Assembly (NCBI GenBank): GCA_022842845.1
Contig: JALHOT010000015.1
Coordinates: 21,323 to 85,322 of the forward strand
DNA: 64,000 nucleotides
Reading direction: 5' to 3'
From: Cyclobacteriaceae bacterium
Lineage (GTDB): Bacteria; Bacteroidota; Bacteroidia; Cytophagales; Cyclobacteriaceae
In this document: positions 35,522-44,209 of the stretch, one piece after another
Position numbering within the stretch: the first letter of the stretch is position 1
How the letters are laid out: every line of letters begins with the position of its first letter
Translations under genes and position numbers: made by a program
The notes under the pieces: model-generated
Databases searched by the model: none
The model's input: only the letters and a program-made list of their open reading frames with translations
What the model was told of the DNA's origin: nothing

Positions 35522-36172
35522 TTACTTGGATATATACTCAACTATGCCAGTGTCAAGATGATAAAGTGCCCCTACAATCATAATGGATCCTTCTCTTACA
35601 CGCTTTGCCAGCACAGGCTCAAGTCCTTTTAATTGTTCCACCTGCATCAGTATGTTCTCTCTGATGGAGGCTTCCAACAAGTCATCGTGTGGTAATTCCC
35701 TGGCCCTGGCAACAGCCGGTTTTATGGCGTTTATCAATGTTACAATATGACCAGGCACTTCAGGTACCTTCACGGCAGCATTGACAGCCCCACACTGAGT
35801 GTGCCCCAACACCACAATCAGTTTAGTACCCAATACTTCTTCGGCAAACTCTATGCTTCCCCATGATGCATAGGTTGAAACCTGCCCCGCTGTCCGCACA
35901 ATAAATAAATCACCTAATCCCTGATCAAAGATGATTTCATTAGGAACCCTTGAATCGGAACAGCCAATGATGGTGGCAAAAGGATATTGAGCAGCCATCA
36001 CTTCTTTTATTCTTTTAAAATCCTGGTTGGGTCTGATTGATTTCCCCTCAATAAACCGCTGATTACCTTCGATTAATTTTTGCAAGGCTTGCCCTGGCGC
36101 TATTTGGGCAAACATGTCTACACTCAACAAACAGAACAGTACTAAATAAAGAGACTTCGTTTTCGCTTTCAT
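35522..36172 (-). CDS. Secreted beta-type carbonic anhydrase
   Basis: 216 residues with signal peptide (MKAKTKSLYLVLFCLLSVDMFAQ), so it is periplasmic or exported. The beta-class zinc site is intact: Cys71, Asp73 and Arg75 in GCSDSRVPNE, and His124/Cys127 in LGHTQCGAVNAA. It interconverts carbon dioxide and bicarbonate. Export is less common than the cytoplasmic form and suggests a role in pH or inorganic carbon handling in the periplasm. No operon partner is evident. Confidence 0.9.
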   Translation of the reverse strand: MKAKTKSLYLVLFCLLSVDMFAQIAPGQALQKLIEGNQRFIEGKSIRPNQDFKRIKEVMAAQYPFATIIGCSDSRVPNEIIFDQGLGDLFIVRTAGQVSTYASWGSIEFAEEVLGTKLIVVLGHTQCGAVNAAVKVPEVPGHIVTLINAIKPAVARARELPHDDLLEASIRENILMQVEQLKGLEPVLAKRVREGSIMIVGALYHLDTGIVEYISK

Positions 36173-36381
36173 TATTTTGGGTTTAATGGCCGCAAAAATG
36201 AAAGATTCTTATAATAAATTATTATTTATATTAATGATGGTATACATTAACATTTCTTATGATTATTTGATAAGTATATTCTGGATGTTCCATCCAAAAT
36301 CCTTAAAAAGAGTATAGCCAATTTTCAAAGGTTAATGGCAACAGGCATCATTCTTGCAGAGTGGCGCGATGCTATCTTATG

Positions 36382-36846
36382 CTATCTTTTCCTCCATATC
36401 TTGACCGCTCTCCTGATCAACAGTAGTAGGCTTGTTAGCCAAAAGCCCATAAGCGCCCAGGTCCAATAAATATTTTTGTTGGCTTCTGCTATTGTTTTTA
36501 GGCGGTCATGCAATCCTTCCCCATCAAGCTTTTCCATTTGGTTTAACATGCTTTCTTTAACTTGAAGGAAGTAGTAGGTAATGACAATCGCGAATAACAG
36601 TCCGATAATAAGGCCGATGTTGGATCCTATGGCTTTAAACTTTTGTAGGAACGCCCTTATAAGGAAAATCAAAAAGGTTAAAGATTCAACAATAAAAAGC
36701 ATCATGGAGCTTTTCTCAATAACGAAATAGGTGTCGTAAAGCTGAATATCAATGGCACTATGCCCGGTATTCAGCAGCAAAAAAGTCAGACCAATCAGGA
36801 GAATACCCAGGAAAATGATGAGGTCTGTAGTCAATATTTTTCTCAT
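36382..36846 (-). CDS. Membrane protein with four helices
   Basis: 154 residues, with predicted membrane helices near 7-27, 47-67, 74-94 and 130-148. It contains IDIQLYDTYFVIEKSS, a segment that resembles the DTYFVxxHF motif of terminal-oxidase subunit I but without the heme ligands, so the similarity is likely superficial. It follows the next gene by 9 bp and probably shares an operon. Function unknown. Confidence 0.6.
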   Translation of the reverse strand: MRKILTTDLIIFLGILLIGLTFLLLNTGHSAIDIQLYDTYFVIEKSSMMLFIVESLTFLIFLIRAFLQKFKAIGSNIGLIIGLLFAIVITYYFLQVKESMLNQMEKLDGEGLHDRLKTIAEANKNIYWTWALMGFWLTSLLLLIRRAVKIWRKR

Positions 36847-36855
36847 GCAGCCATG

Positions 36856-37215
36856 TTAATCGAGATTCGGCAAGTGGTCTTTTAGTTCTTCTTTTAAGGC
36901 ATAATAGCGTTCTATTTTCTTCTTCAATATGGCTTCCTGAGAGTCAGTGCCCCTTATGTGGACCGGCTTGTCAAAATTGTCGCTTACCACTTGGATGGAG
37001 ATATTGTCTCCATTCTTAAGCTCCATCTTTGCCCAGTCAACATATTGCCCAGTATCGGAATTCAGGCCACTGACTTGTAAAAAGAGCTCCTCACTTTTCC
37101 CTGAAGCTCTTCGTAAAGCATTAACGATGCATGTCAGTACATAGTGCTTGCTTTCAAAACCTGCACGACACACATAATTATCATTTAAGTAAATTTCTAG
37201 GCCGTAGTTCGTCAT
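36856..37215 (-). CDS. Hypothetical cytoplasmic protein
   Basis: 119 residues with no signal or membrane segment. It has a mixed alpha/beta composition (VCRAGFESKHYVLTCIVNALRRASG, ELKNGDNISIQVVSDNFDKPV) and a charged C-terminal helix (ERYYALKEELKDHLPNLD). No known family. It ends 9 bp before the membrane protein gene, so the two are probably translated together. Confidence 0.55.
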   Translation of the reverse strand: MTNYGLEIYLNDNYVCRAGFESKHYVLTCIVNALRRASGKSEELFLQVSGLNSDTGQYVDWAKMELKNGDNISIQVVSDNFDKPVHIRGTDSQEAILKKKIERYYALKEELKDHLPNLD

Positions 37216-37291
37216 AAGGATATTTTAAAGAATTCTTTACTACAAATATTGATTGGCTGTTTTGTGGATTTTACATTGATATGATAAAGCT

Positions 37292-37411
37292 TTAGTCATA
37301 CATGCAATCTTTACAATGTTTTCTGTATAAAGCTTTAATGTAATCATCCTCATCTTTTGAATGCCCTATTATATAACCTGTCCCAAGGTCATTAATCCAG
37401 ACAAATTTCAT
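37292..37411 (-). CDS. Short protein of 39 residues, possible
   Basis: Frame beginning MKFVWINDLGTGYIIGHSKDE and ending CKDCMYD, including a CxxC near the end. It fills the gap between two other minus-strand genes and has plausible composition. It is too short to call with confidence; no Shine-Dalgarno or family support was seen. Confidence 0.3.
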   Translation of the reverse strand: MKFVWINDLGTGYIIGHSKDEDDYIKALYRKHCKDCMYD

Positions 37412-37469
37412 ACTTACTCATCACCCGTCACATTGTTAATCAGAATGGTTCGCGGCTGCCCGGATCAAG

Positions 37470-38108
37470 TCATTCTATTTCGGCAACACACCTGAATCCC
37501 AAATACAAATTGGGTGCATGATAGCTAAAGCCACTGGTCAAATTGGCCTCCGGCTCGCTTAGCTCAACATTATTAGCACCCATGGCTACTCCTTTGTCAA
37601 GCGTCATTTCCGATACATTGCCAAAGAGGTCGTACACTCTTGCTTTTGGCTTGTCCCTGTTCAGTAAAATATAATGAGTTGAGTCATTTTTGATTATCTT
37701 TTTCATGAAGGCTAAATCTTTTTCAATGTTTTTAAGATCCGTGGCCATCAATTCTTTTGCGATATCTCTCCACTCATTAGCAGTGGGAAGTCTATAGGTA
37801 ATTTTCCGTCCTGTCCTTTCACTTACCAATTGAGAGCGCCAGGCACAATAGTCTACCGCTTGTTCATAGCTGATCAGTACAATGGGTTGATGTCTATGAG
37901 CAGGATTGGCGTACCAATAATTGGAAGTGTCGGGCAGCAACTTCTTGATCGCTACTGAGTCCAGTCCCTGCCTCTTGTGATATACATATTCTAACCAGTG
38001 TATGTTTTGAATTTCGGTCTTGTCAACGTAGAGATCTTTAACCTTGATGGTTCCAGGAGGATTGTCGCTGAAGCTGAATAATACAATCCATGTCAATAGT
38101 ATGGTCAT
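37470..38108 (-). CDS. SUMF1/formylglycine-generating-enzyme-like protein
   Basis: 212 residues with a short N-terminal hydrophobic segment. It has the SUMF1-family pattern: SYEQAVDYCAWRSQLV (about 78-93), RLPTANEWRDIA, VYDLFGNVSEMT and the terminal LGFRCVAEIE. The family includes formylglycine-generating enzymes and GldK/GldJ-type gliding lipoproteins. The two active-site cysteines of true formylglycine enzymes are not obvious, so a structural role is more likely. No gliding genes are adjacent. Confidence 0.7.
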   Translation of the reverse strand: MTILLTWIVLFSFSDNPPGTIKVKDLYVDKTEIQNIHWLEYVYHKRQGLDSVAIKKLLPDTSNYWYANPAHRHQPIVLISYEQAVDYCAWRSQLVSERTGRKITYRLPTANEWRDIAKELMATDLKNIEKDLAFMKKIIKNDSTHYILLNRDKPKARVYDLFGNVSEMTLDKGVAMGANNVELSEPEANLTSGFSYHAPNLYLGFRCVAEIE

Positions 38109-38157
38109 GTTGTTGCTTTATTTTGGGGTGGACGGCAATCTTGTTTATAGCTATGGA

Positions 38158-39036
38158 TCACCAGTCCGTTAGTACCTTTGCTACTTCTCTACTCACTTTT
38201 TTATTCAAGAATGTAGCGAACTGTTGATCAGTCATCTTCTCCTTATTTTCTTTTAATCCCTTCCAAAGCTTTACAAAAACTTTTTGTCCACCTGCATTGT
38301 AAATGTTTTTACCCGCCACATGAAGACGTCATTGATACCAACCATAATTCTTTGGATCCATATTATCATATCGCTTTTCGAAGTCAGCTAGGGTAGTAAA
38401 GCTATATCCAGTTATTCCACCGGCCACAACCATTTCAGGAAATACTTCTAATGCTGGTAAATTTTCAGGCTCTTTCTCCGCTATATAAGTGTGAAGCATG
38501 ATATTGCAAAATAATTCCTGCATCCAAAGTCGTTGCATTTTTAGTCCTGCTTGCTCGTGGAATCCATGCCCAAGTTCATGAAGCGCTAACAAATCAAAAA
38601 ACGCCATCATACTCAGTGTTCCATCACCACTGGTATACGCTTTTCTAATTTGGTTAGCTAAGTCACTTGGGACTTGGTCAAGCGGGGGAATGAAGCTTTT
38701 CCAAAAATCATTGTCCTCCGATGCAATAATCAATCGTGCACTATCTGGATAATGAGGCATTCCATATACTGGAAATGTTGCATATTTTTTCCAATGCTCC
38801 GGATTTAATATAAACAGACTTACTTTCGGTTTAAAACGCACGAGTCCGTTTACATACTCAATTGTCCTTTCACATCTTTCCACAATTTTCCTCGCTCTTT
38901 CCTCATTACCGGGACTATAATATGCTTTAATCGAAACCCCAGTTAGTTCATTTAAGTCCGTGTAGGGTTGTGATTTTGAGTCCAAGTAGTACAAAAAAAT
39001 CAAAGCGACTATCAAGATGTACTTACATGTTTTCAT
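38158..39036 (-). pseudogene. HELGH metallopeptidase-like gene with premature stop
   Basis: From ATG at 39036 the protein has a signal peptide (MKTCKYILIVALIFLYYLDSKSQ) and a zinc-binding HELGHGFH motif in LLALHELGHGFHEQAG, typical of metallopeptidases. The frame stops at TGA (38329-38331) after YGWYQ, but continues in frame as RLHVAGKNIYNAGGQKVFVK to WKGLKENKEKMTDQQFA and a natural TGA at 38158-38160, adding 56 codons. A single change (CGA to TGA) explains the interruption. The shorter product of 235 residues keeps the motif, so residual function is possible. The recognisable coding continuation supports a recent nonsense mutation. Confidence 0.7.
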
Positions 39037-39423
39037 GTGGTCATTGGTTAGGTTAATTATGATTCCTCATTGTTGCCGCCAAAGCTTGACTGTAGCCAAT
39101 AGCTATTATTATTGAAACCCATTGTTGCACATTACAATATCGCAAAGCCTATTAATTTATCCAAATCACTGAATGGATTTTCAATGGTTAATGCTTAGTG
39201 ATGACACGAAGCATTGCCTTGGAGAGCTTACATTAGCATGAACCAAATCGCTTGTGTATCTGCAGTGTTGTGCTTCCAAAGCTGCCCAAATAAATACAGG
39301 ATCAAAATATAGATTAGAGATTAGAGCTTGCAGCGTACCGCAAACATTTTGTAGCGCGTTGAGCTTTTAAGCCGATCATGGTGGATACAAACAGATGATT
39401 ATCCGTTTGACTAAACATTCCTG
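39037..39423. other. Gene-free stretch
   Basis: 387 bases between two minus-strand genes. I see no convincing frame, RNA gene or hairpin. A short tandem GATTAGA repeat occurs near 39310-39330. It probably holds the promoter of the metallopeptidase-like gene's downstream neighbour, but nothing more can be supported. Confidence 0.4.
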
Positions 39424-40152
39424 CTAGTTTTTTAATATCTCGATATAGTCACGTAAGGACTTAATTATCGAATCAAAGTCATTCGATGTTTTTATGTTTC
39501 TATTACGAATTACCTTCTCGGTATTAAAAAATTGATTTATCAAATTTCCATAAACAGGCTTTTGGACTTCATGAGCAAAGTGTTTTAAATCAATACTCAC
39601 TGTTGATGCATTCTTATGATATAAATAGTTATTAGAGTGAATCATTATTTCATTTCTAAAGTACTTAGCAGTTTCATTTTGTTGGTCATATAAATGTTGA
39701 AGGTCAGGTAGTTTGCTCTCATACACGCTGTAAATTTTTAATTGAATGGAATCTGGTAATTTGGTTAGTAATCCACTACTTATTGCAGACAGATAAGCAG
39801 GAGACTTTGAGTCGAACAATCCAAACTCCTTACCCGTCAGTAAGTTGTAGAACCAAAAAAGTTCCGATTCACCAATTTTTTCCCGATCACGCTGTATACG
39901 GAGAGAATCTAGATTTAAAAGCCAAGTGTTTGTTCCAATCAAGTCCGATTCTAAGTGAGCTTTTCCTATTTCTGCATCCCGTATAAGAGATTCTGCTAGT
40001 CCGATAAGCTCCTGTCTTTGTCTACTATCTTCTCGCCACTGCTCAAACAAAAAGGATATAGTAATACCGATGAAAATAATGGCAATTTCAACTAAGTATA
40101 CGAGCAGTTGATGATAGATACTTTTGAAATTTGGCTTACTGAATAGTCTCAT
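39424..40152 (-). CDS. Membrane-anchored protein of the DUF6090-like type
   Basis: 242 residues with one N-terminal membrane helix (about 14-35, LVYLVEIAIIFIGITISFLF), then a polar region that begins EQWREDSRQRQELIGL and forms helices. The pattern of one helix followed by FxxQWREDxxxxQE is common in Bacteroidota hypothetical membrane proteins. It may anchor a periplasmic or cytoplasmic helical domain. No enzymatic motif; function unknown. Confidence 0.6.
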   Translation of the reverse strand: MRLFSKPNFKSIYHQLLVYLVEIAIIFIGITISFLFEQWREDSRQRQELIGLAESLIRDAEIGKAHLESDLIGTNTWLLNLDSLRIQRDREKIGESELFWFYNLLTGKEFGLFDSKSPAYLSAISSGLLTKLPDSIQLKIYSVYESKLPDLQHLYDQQNETAKYFRNEIMIHSNNYLYHKNASTVSIDLKHFAHEVQKPVYGNLINQFFNTEKVIRNRNIKTSNDFDSIIKSLRDYIEILKN

Positions 40153-40250
40153 AAAAAGCTATGGCGATCCATAACTTTGTCAAGATATCAAATAAAGAGG
40201 TATCAAGTATCGACTATTTTCGTAGAATTTGTCAGAAGTTCAACATCCTT

Positions 40251-40403
40251 CTATTTGTCCAAGTTGGCTATATCCAATAATGAATACTTCAAAAGCCCAT
40301 CGCTGGCAAGTGTCAATACTGTCCGGGCTCTTGTCTTATCCAAACCATAAAAGAAATTTTCAATGGCAATGTTTTGTGATCGCCTAAACCCGTAAAAGTA
40401 CAT
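40251..40403 (-). CDS. Possible small protein of 50 residues
   Basis: A frame from ATG at 40403 with MYFYGFRRSQNIAIENFFYG and ending LKYSLLDIANLDK. It begins 10 bp after the stop of the upstream serine hydrolase gene on the same strand. It may be a real small gene or the decayed end of something else. No family recognised. Confidence 0.28.
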   Translation of the reverse strand: MYFYGFRRSQNIAIENFFYGLDKTRARTVLTLASDGLLKYSLLDIANLDK

Positions 40404-40412
40404 CGCTACTTC

Positions 40413-42257
40413 CTATTCACTAATAAAAGTAAAAAATGGTTTTGTGTTTATAGGTGTTTCCAACATGGGAGTTTTGTACATAGTTGCGCTGCCGCTTATT
40501 ACATTGTTTCCTTTTGCTTCAATGTTTAGATAATATATACCTTGATTGCTGATTAGTGAATAAGTATTCTCACTTAAATGAATGACAGAATACACAATAT
40601 CGTTTTCTAAAGTTATTTTGCCAATCCCTTTTTCCAAATCAAGCTTACCTTTGACTTCCTTTTCTTTACCTTTTAGCACAAGCTTGGCTTTAATTTGGTA
40701 ATTGCCTTTGAGTGTAGCGCTATTATCGGTCTTTTTAAGAAAAGGAAATGCTAACATATGGGCTGTTTCTTCTATTGAGCTTACCCAATCTGTATTTGTC
40801 ATCACAGAGATAGCAATATCCTCCTCTGGAAAATAACTAATAACCGACCTTGTCCCTTCTGTAACTCCAGCATGCTCGATTATACTTCTTCCTTCCATAT
40901 CAGCTCCTATACGCCAACCTATGCCAACGTTTGTTTTTTCACCCGACAATAAGGTTTGGCTCTCAAACATCTTCTCTATTGTATTACTATTTAGGTAGCC
41001 ATTAGAATAGGCCTTTGTCATGTTTACTAAATCACTTGGTGTGGTTACAAAACCGCCTGCCGCCCAAATAGAACTCACATCTCTTGGGTTATTTATAGCC
41101 ACATAACCGTCACCTTGTTTCTCATAGTATTTAGTCAGATTCGGCATCAATCTATGCTTCACCATGTCGGGTTCTGTACTTTTCATTCCTAGGGGAATAA
41201 AAACTTTGTCTTGCAAATAGTCTATAAAATTTACCCCAGAAGCACCTTCCATTGCAGCTGATAGTAATATAAAGCCAGCAGATGAATAGCTGTATTGTGT
41301 TTGTGGTTTAGAAAGCAGCTTATGATGCGAAAATACCGTCAAGGCATCTTTCGTATTTGAATAAAATTTATTCTCAAGTTTATCGCTTTCCAAATAATGT
41401 GGCATGCCCGAAATATTACCCGCAAGCTGTTTTAGCGTAATTGGATAATCCTTTATAGGATAATGAGGCACATACTTTTGCACCGCTGCATCAATATCAA
41501 TAATACCATCTTGCATCATTTTTGCCAGTCCTGTTACCGTCATAACCTTAGAAGTTGATGCTGCCCGGAATTGTGTAATAGCCGTTACCGGTGTTCTATT
41601 TTCCATATCAGAAAAGCCAAATCCTTCAGCAAAAAGAATCTCATTCTTTTTACGAATAGCGATCGATAAACCCGGCAAATTAGCAACACTTAAAAGTTCA
41701 TTTGCCATTCTTCTCACCAGGTTAGATGCTTGTGTATTGGCATTACTTGTAATATCAAATTCAGGCTTATATATTTCAAGCTCGATAGAAAAAATAACGC
41801 TGGCTATTTTCCACTCTTTACCTTCTTTTATTAAATGCCAAAACTCTTTCCCCCAATTACCTTTTTTATTGTTTGCCCAAAAGCTGTAATCAAAAGTTAC
41901 AGAGGCTATGCTGCCATCTTCAATTATTTGAATGTTACTAAAATCTTCTCTTCGGGGATCTATTTTTGATGATATACTTCTAAACCACGTTTTATAATCA
42001 GAAATCTTATAGTTAAGCACTAAACTATCTTTTTTCTGTCTTTGGTTCTGGGTAGTTTCTCTATAAACGCCTATCCAAGTTACGGGCCCTTTATGAAACA
42101 AATTGTACATCTTAACGCTGTCCTTCGTTTCTATGCACTGCATAAATTCAGATAGAATGGAATTTATCTTGTCCTTTTCAGATCCTGATGGTGCTTGACA
42201 GAATGCAAATTGTAGAATAAAGAGTTTGAGGATTGTGAATGTAAGTACGTTTTTCAT
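40413..42257 (-). CDS. Serine hydrolase with N-terminal SnoaL-like domain
   Basis: 614 residues with signal peptide (MKNVLTFTILKLFILQFAFC). An NTF2/SnoaL-like domain covers about 25-165 (INSILSEFMQCIETKDSVKMYNLF, then FDYSFWANNKKGNWGKEFWHLIKEGKEWKIASVIFS). The serine-hydrolase core follows, with Ser234-x-x-Lys237 in RAASTSKVMT and a YSYSSAGFILL motif; a C-terminal beta region ends it. This domain order is unusual for a stand-alone beta-lactamase-like protein. It overlaps the DUF6326-like gene by 4 bases (42254-42257). Substrate unknown. Confidence 0.82.
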   Translation of the reverse strand: MKNVLTFTILKLFILQFAFCQAPSGSEKDKINSILSEFMQCIETKDSVKMYNLFHKGPVTWIGVYRETTQNQRQKKDSLVLNYKISDYKTWFRSISSKIDPRREDFSNIQIIEDGSIASVTFDYSFWANNKKGNWGKEFWHLIKEGKEWKIASVIFSIELEIYKPEFDITSNANTQASNLVRRMANELLSVANLPGLSIAIRKKNEILFAEGFGFSDMENRTPVTAITQFRAASTSKVMTVTGLAKMMQDGIIDIDAAVQKYVPHYPIKDYPITLKQLAGNISGMPHYLESDKLENKFYSNTKDALTVFSHHKLLSKPQTQYSYSSAGFILLSAAMEGASGVNFIDYLQDKVFIPLGMKSTEPDMVKHRLMPNLTKYYEKQGDGYVAINNPRDVSSIWAAGGFVTTPSDLVNMTKAYSNGYLNSNTIEKMFESQTLLSGEKTNVGIGWRIGADMEGRSIIEHAGVTEGTRSVISYFPEEDIAISVMTNTDWVSSIEETAHMLAFPFLKKTDNSATLKGNYQIKAKLVLKGKEKEVKGKLDLEKGIGKITLENDIVYSVIHLSENTYSLISNQGIYYLNIEAKGNNVISGSATMYKTPMLETPINTKPFFTFISE

Positions 42258-42673
42258 ATTTTAATTTTGGGCCATTTTAAGGCATACCAGATAATTAGAA
42301 AGAGAAGAATGATTTCCACAATTGCGCCAATCACCATGTGTATCCAAGCCTCTCCTGCCAAATTATACAATAGCAGAGGGATATTAATTGTGGCAATAAT
42401 GATATTGGTCCATCGATTTACTTTAGCCGGCAGGGCAACGGAAAGGAAAATCATCAGTGCCGGAATTCCAACCATGGCAAGTGCTGCCAAAAGAAAAATC
42501 TGCGTAATCTCAAATACAAATACCTTGCCTGCTAACATATCTTCCAAGGAACCAGGCATATATAAATGGAAATAATCCAAATAGATGATAAGAAACATTA
42601 AACTGGCCCACAATGCAGCGAGTTTAATTTTAACACTGACATTAGTGTCTTCCAGCGCATTTTGAGTATTCAT
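42254..42673 (-). CDS. DUF6326-like membrane protein
   Basis: 139 residues with four predicted helices (about 18-38, 48-72, 80-100, 112-132). The segment KLAALWASLMFLIIYLDYFHLYMPG resembles DUF6326, a small membrane family of unknown role. Its stop overlaps the start of the serine hydrolase by 4 bases (ATGA), so they are coupled. It may assist or anchor that secreted enzyme; this is inference. Confidence 0.68.
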   Translation of the reverse strand: MNTQNALEDTNVSVKIKLAALWASLMFLIIYLDYFHLYMPGSLEDMLAGKVFVFEITQIFLLAALAMVGIPALMIFLSVALPAKVNRWTNIIIATINIPLLLYNLAGEAWIHMVIGAIVEIILLFLIIWYALKWPKIKI

Positions 42674-42706
42674 GATTTATACCGTATTGTGTATGAAAAG
42701 GGTCAA

Positions 42707-43333
42707 TTAGAAATTAAATCCGAAATGCAAACCGGGCTCACTGAACATAAATTTTGGCCATTTATCATCTTGCTGTTTAAAGCCATCAGGCATTTTGGTA
42801 TGATAAGGACGATGAGTGATTGCAAATGACGGCTGAATGAAAAATTTATCCTTGAAAAGTTTGAAGTGATAACCAACACGGTATTGATTGAATATCTGAA
42901 AACCTTTATCAATTTTTCTCCCTTCTTCGTTTACAAAATCTTGAAATAGCGACATTACATGAACCTGAGCATATAAGCCTTTCCAGAAAAAACGTTGATA
43001 TGCCACCGAAGGTCCGTAATCCCGAATATATCCCGGGAATTTTTCTTCAGGTGTTCCATATGCCTTATTAAAAAAGGGATTAATTCCAATTGGCCAGGCA
43101 GTTTTCCATGTAACCAGCTCCAAAGAAATAACATCTTTTCCTGTAAGACGATAGCCAAAATTAAGTTGAACGAAGTCGGGGGTATTTGTAGGAGCCAAAT
43201 TGCCCAATAAGAATAAGGTACTACCAATAAACCACTTTTTGTGCGTGCTGTCTGTTTTAGCGTACTGTGCTTTGAGTTGAGGTGCCCATATAAGTATGAA
43301 GACCAAACTGATGAATAAAATTTTCCTTTGCAT
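42707..43333 (-). CDS. Predicted outer-membrane protein
   Basis: 208 residues, signal peptide (MQRKILFISLVFILIWAPQLKAQ). The mature part has aromatic strands typical of outer-membrane barrels (FVQLNFGYRLTGKDVISLELV, YAQVHVMSLFQDF, GYHFKLFKDKFFIQPSFAITHRPYHT) and ends in the strand GLHFGFNF. It is the first gene of a unit with the DUF6326-like and serine hydrolase genes (33-bp gap). Function unknown; a surface role is inferred. Confidence 0.62.
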   Translation of the reverse strand: MQRKILFISLVFILIWAPQLKAQYAKTDSTHKKWFIGSTLFLLGNLAPTNTPDFVQLNFGYRLTGKDVISLELVTWKTAWPIGINPFFNKAYGTPEEKFPGYIRDYGPSVAYQRFFWKGLYAQVHVMSLFQDFVNEEGRKIDKGFQIFNQYRVGYHFKLFKDKFFIQPSFAITHRPYHTKMPDGFKQQDDKWPKFMFSEPGLHFGFNF

Positions 43334-43417
43334 TTCTTTTCTTTTTATATGAAACGATACTGCAAAGGTCGCTTGGAGGGCTACAATAACTCGTTCACTT
43401 AAGTTAAGAAATACGTG

Positions 43418-43996
43418 TTAGCTAATTTTTTCAAGAATTCTTCCTCTTAGTCTGCTTAATGATTGAGGTTTGATGCCTAAATAGCTAGCCAATTGGTGTT
43501 GTGGAACACGTTGAATAAGGTCTGGTCTTTTTTGAAGTAAGTTTAGGTATCGTTGTTCCGGTGAAGAGGTTTTAAACTCATCAAAGTCTACTCGCTGCTT
43601 GGCCAACAATTCTTCTGACAACATTCTGCACATGGTTTCAAACTTTGGGAATCTGCTGTTTAATTCTAATTCCATGTCTGCATTTGAAACTGTAATGAGG
43701 CTGTCCTCCACACAACTTATGTAATATTCGGATGCCGTTTTGTTTATTACGCAAGGGGGTGTAAAGGCTTCCATTTCTGTATAGAAAGCAGTAGTTTTTT
43801 CTTCACTATCTACAACATAGTATGTCCGAATACAACCTTTTAGAATAAAGTAGCTCTCTTTCGATTTTTGCCCTTCTTTAAGTAAGGTTGTCCCTTTCTT
43901 TACCGAGCGGAATATATCCAAAGAAGCGATTTCATTTTTCTCATCTTCTGTCAGCGTAATATATTTTGCTATAAAGTCTAGTAGTATGGTTTTCAT
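43418..43996 (-). CDS. Crp/Fnr-family regulator
   Basis: 192 residues from ATG at 43996 (MKTILLDFIAKYITLTEDE); an earlier ATG twelve codons upstream is less likely. The N-terminal cyclic-nucleotide-binding-like beta barrel contains VKKGTTLLKEGQKSKESYFILKGCIRTYY and the C-terminal helix-turn-helix ends with QHQLASYLGIKPQSLSRLRGRI. The phosphate-binding RxS of true cAMP receptors is not evident, so it is an Fnr/Crp-type sensor of unknown ligand. It is transcribed towards the barrel gene at 42707 (84-bp gap) and may control it. Confidence 0.82.
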   Translation of the reverse strand: MKTILLDFIAKYITLTEDEKNEIASLDIFRSVKKGTTLLKEGQKSKESYFILKGCIRTYYVVDSEEKTTAFYTEMEAFTPPCVINKTASEYYISCVEDSLITVSNADMELELNSRFPKFETMCRMLSEELLAKQRVDFDEFKTSSPEQRYLNLLQKRPDLIQRVPQHQLASYLGIKPQSLSRLRGRILEKIS

Positions 43997-44209
43997 TATC
44001 TTTCTATGGGTATCGTCTGTTACACTGAACACACAAATTTGGCTATTATCAGAGGCTTTCCAAAACCTATGTGGTCAGCTAGACCGAAGGTAAAAGACTA
44101 GGACAAACTTTAAATAATAGTCTACGGAAACAGTGCAATAACTGTTGCACATATTTGGGCGAATGGTTGAAAATATATTCTCTAGGCGGTAAGGCCAACA
44201 AAAACCAGC

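Noticed and set aside
36382..36846. Terminal oxidase subunit because of the DTYFVI segment
   Set aside because: No heme or copper histidines and far too short; the match is a short coincidental string.
34855..39036. Stop-codon reassignment in this genome
   Set aside because: The interrupted genes use TAA and TGA (and TAA plus TAG in the older pseudogene), while all three codons act as normal stops in neighbouring genes.
39300..39335. Short GATTAGA tandem as a CRISPR or repeat array
   Set aside because: Only two adjacent units without spacers; a chance direct repeat.
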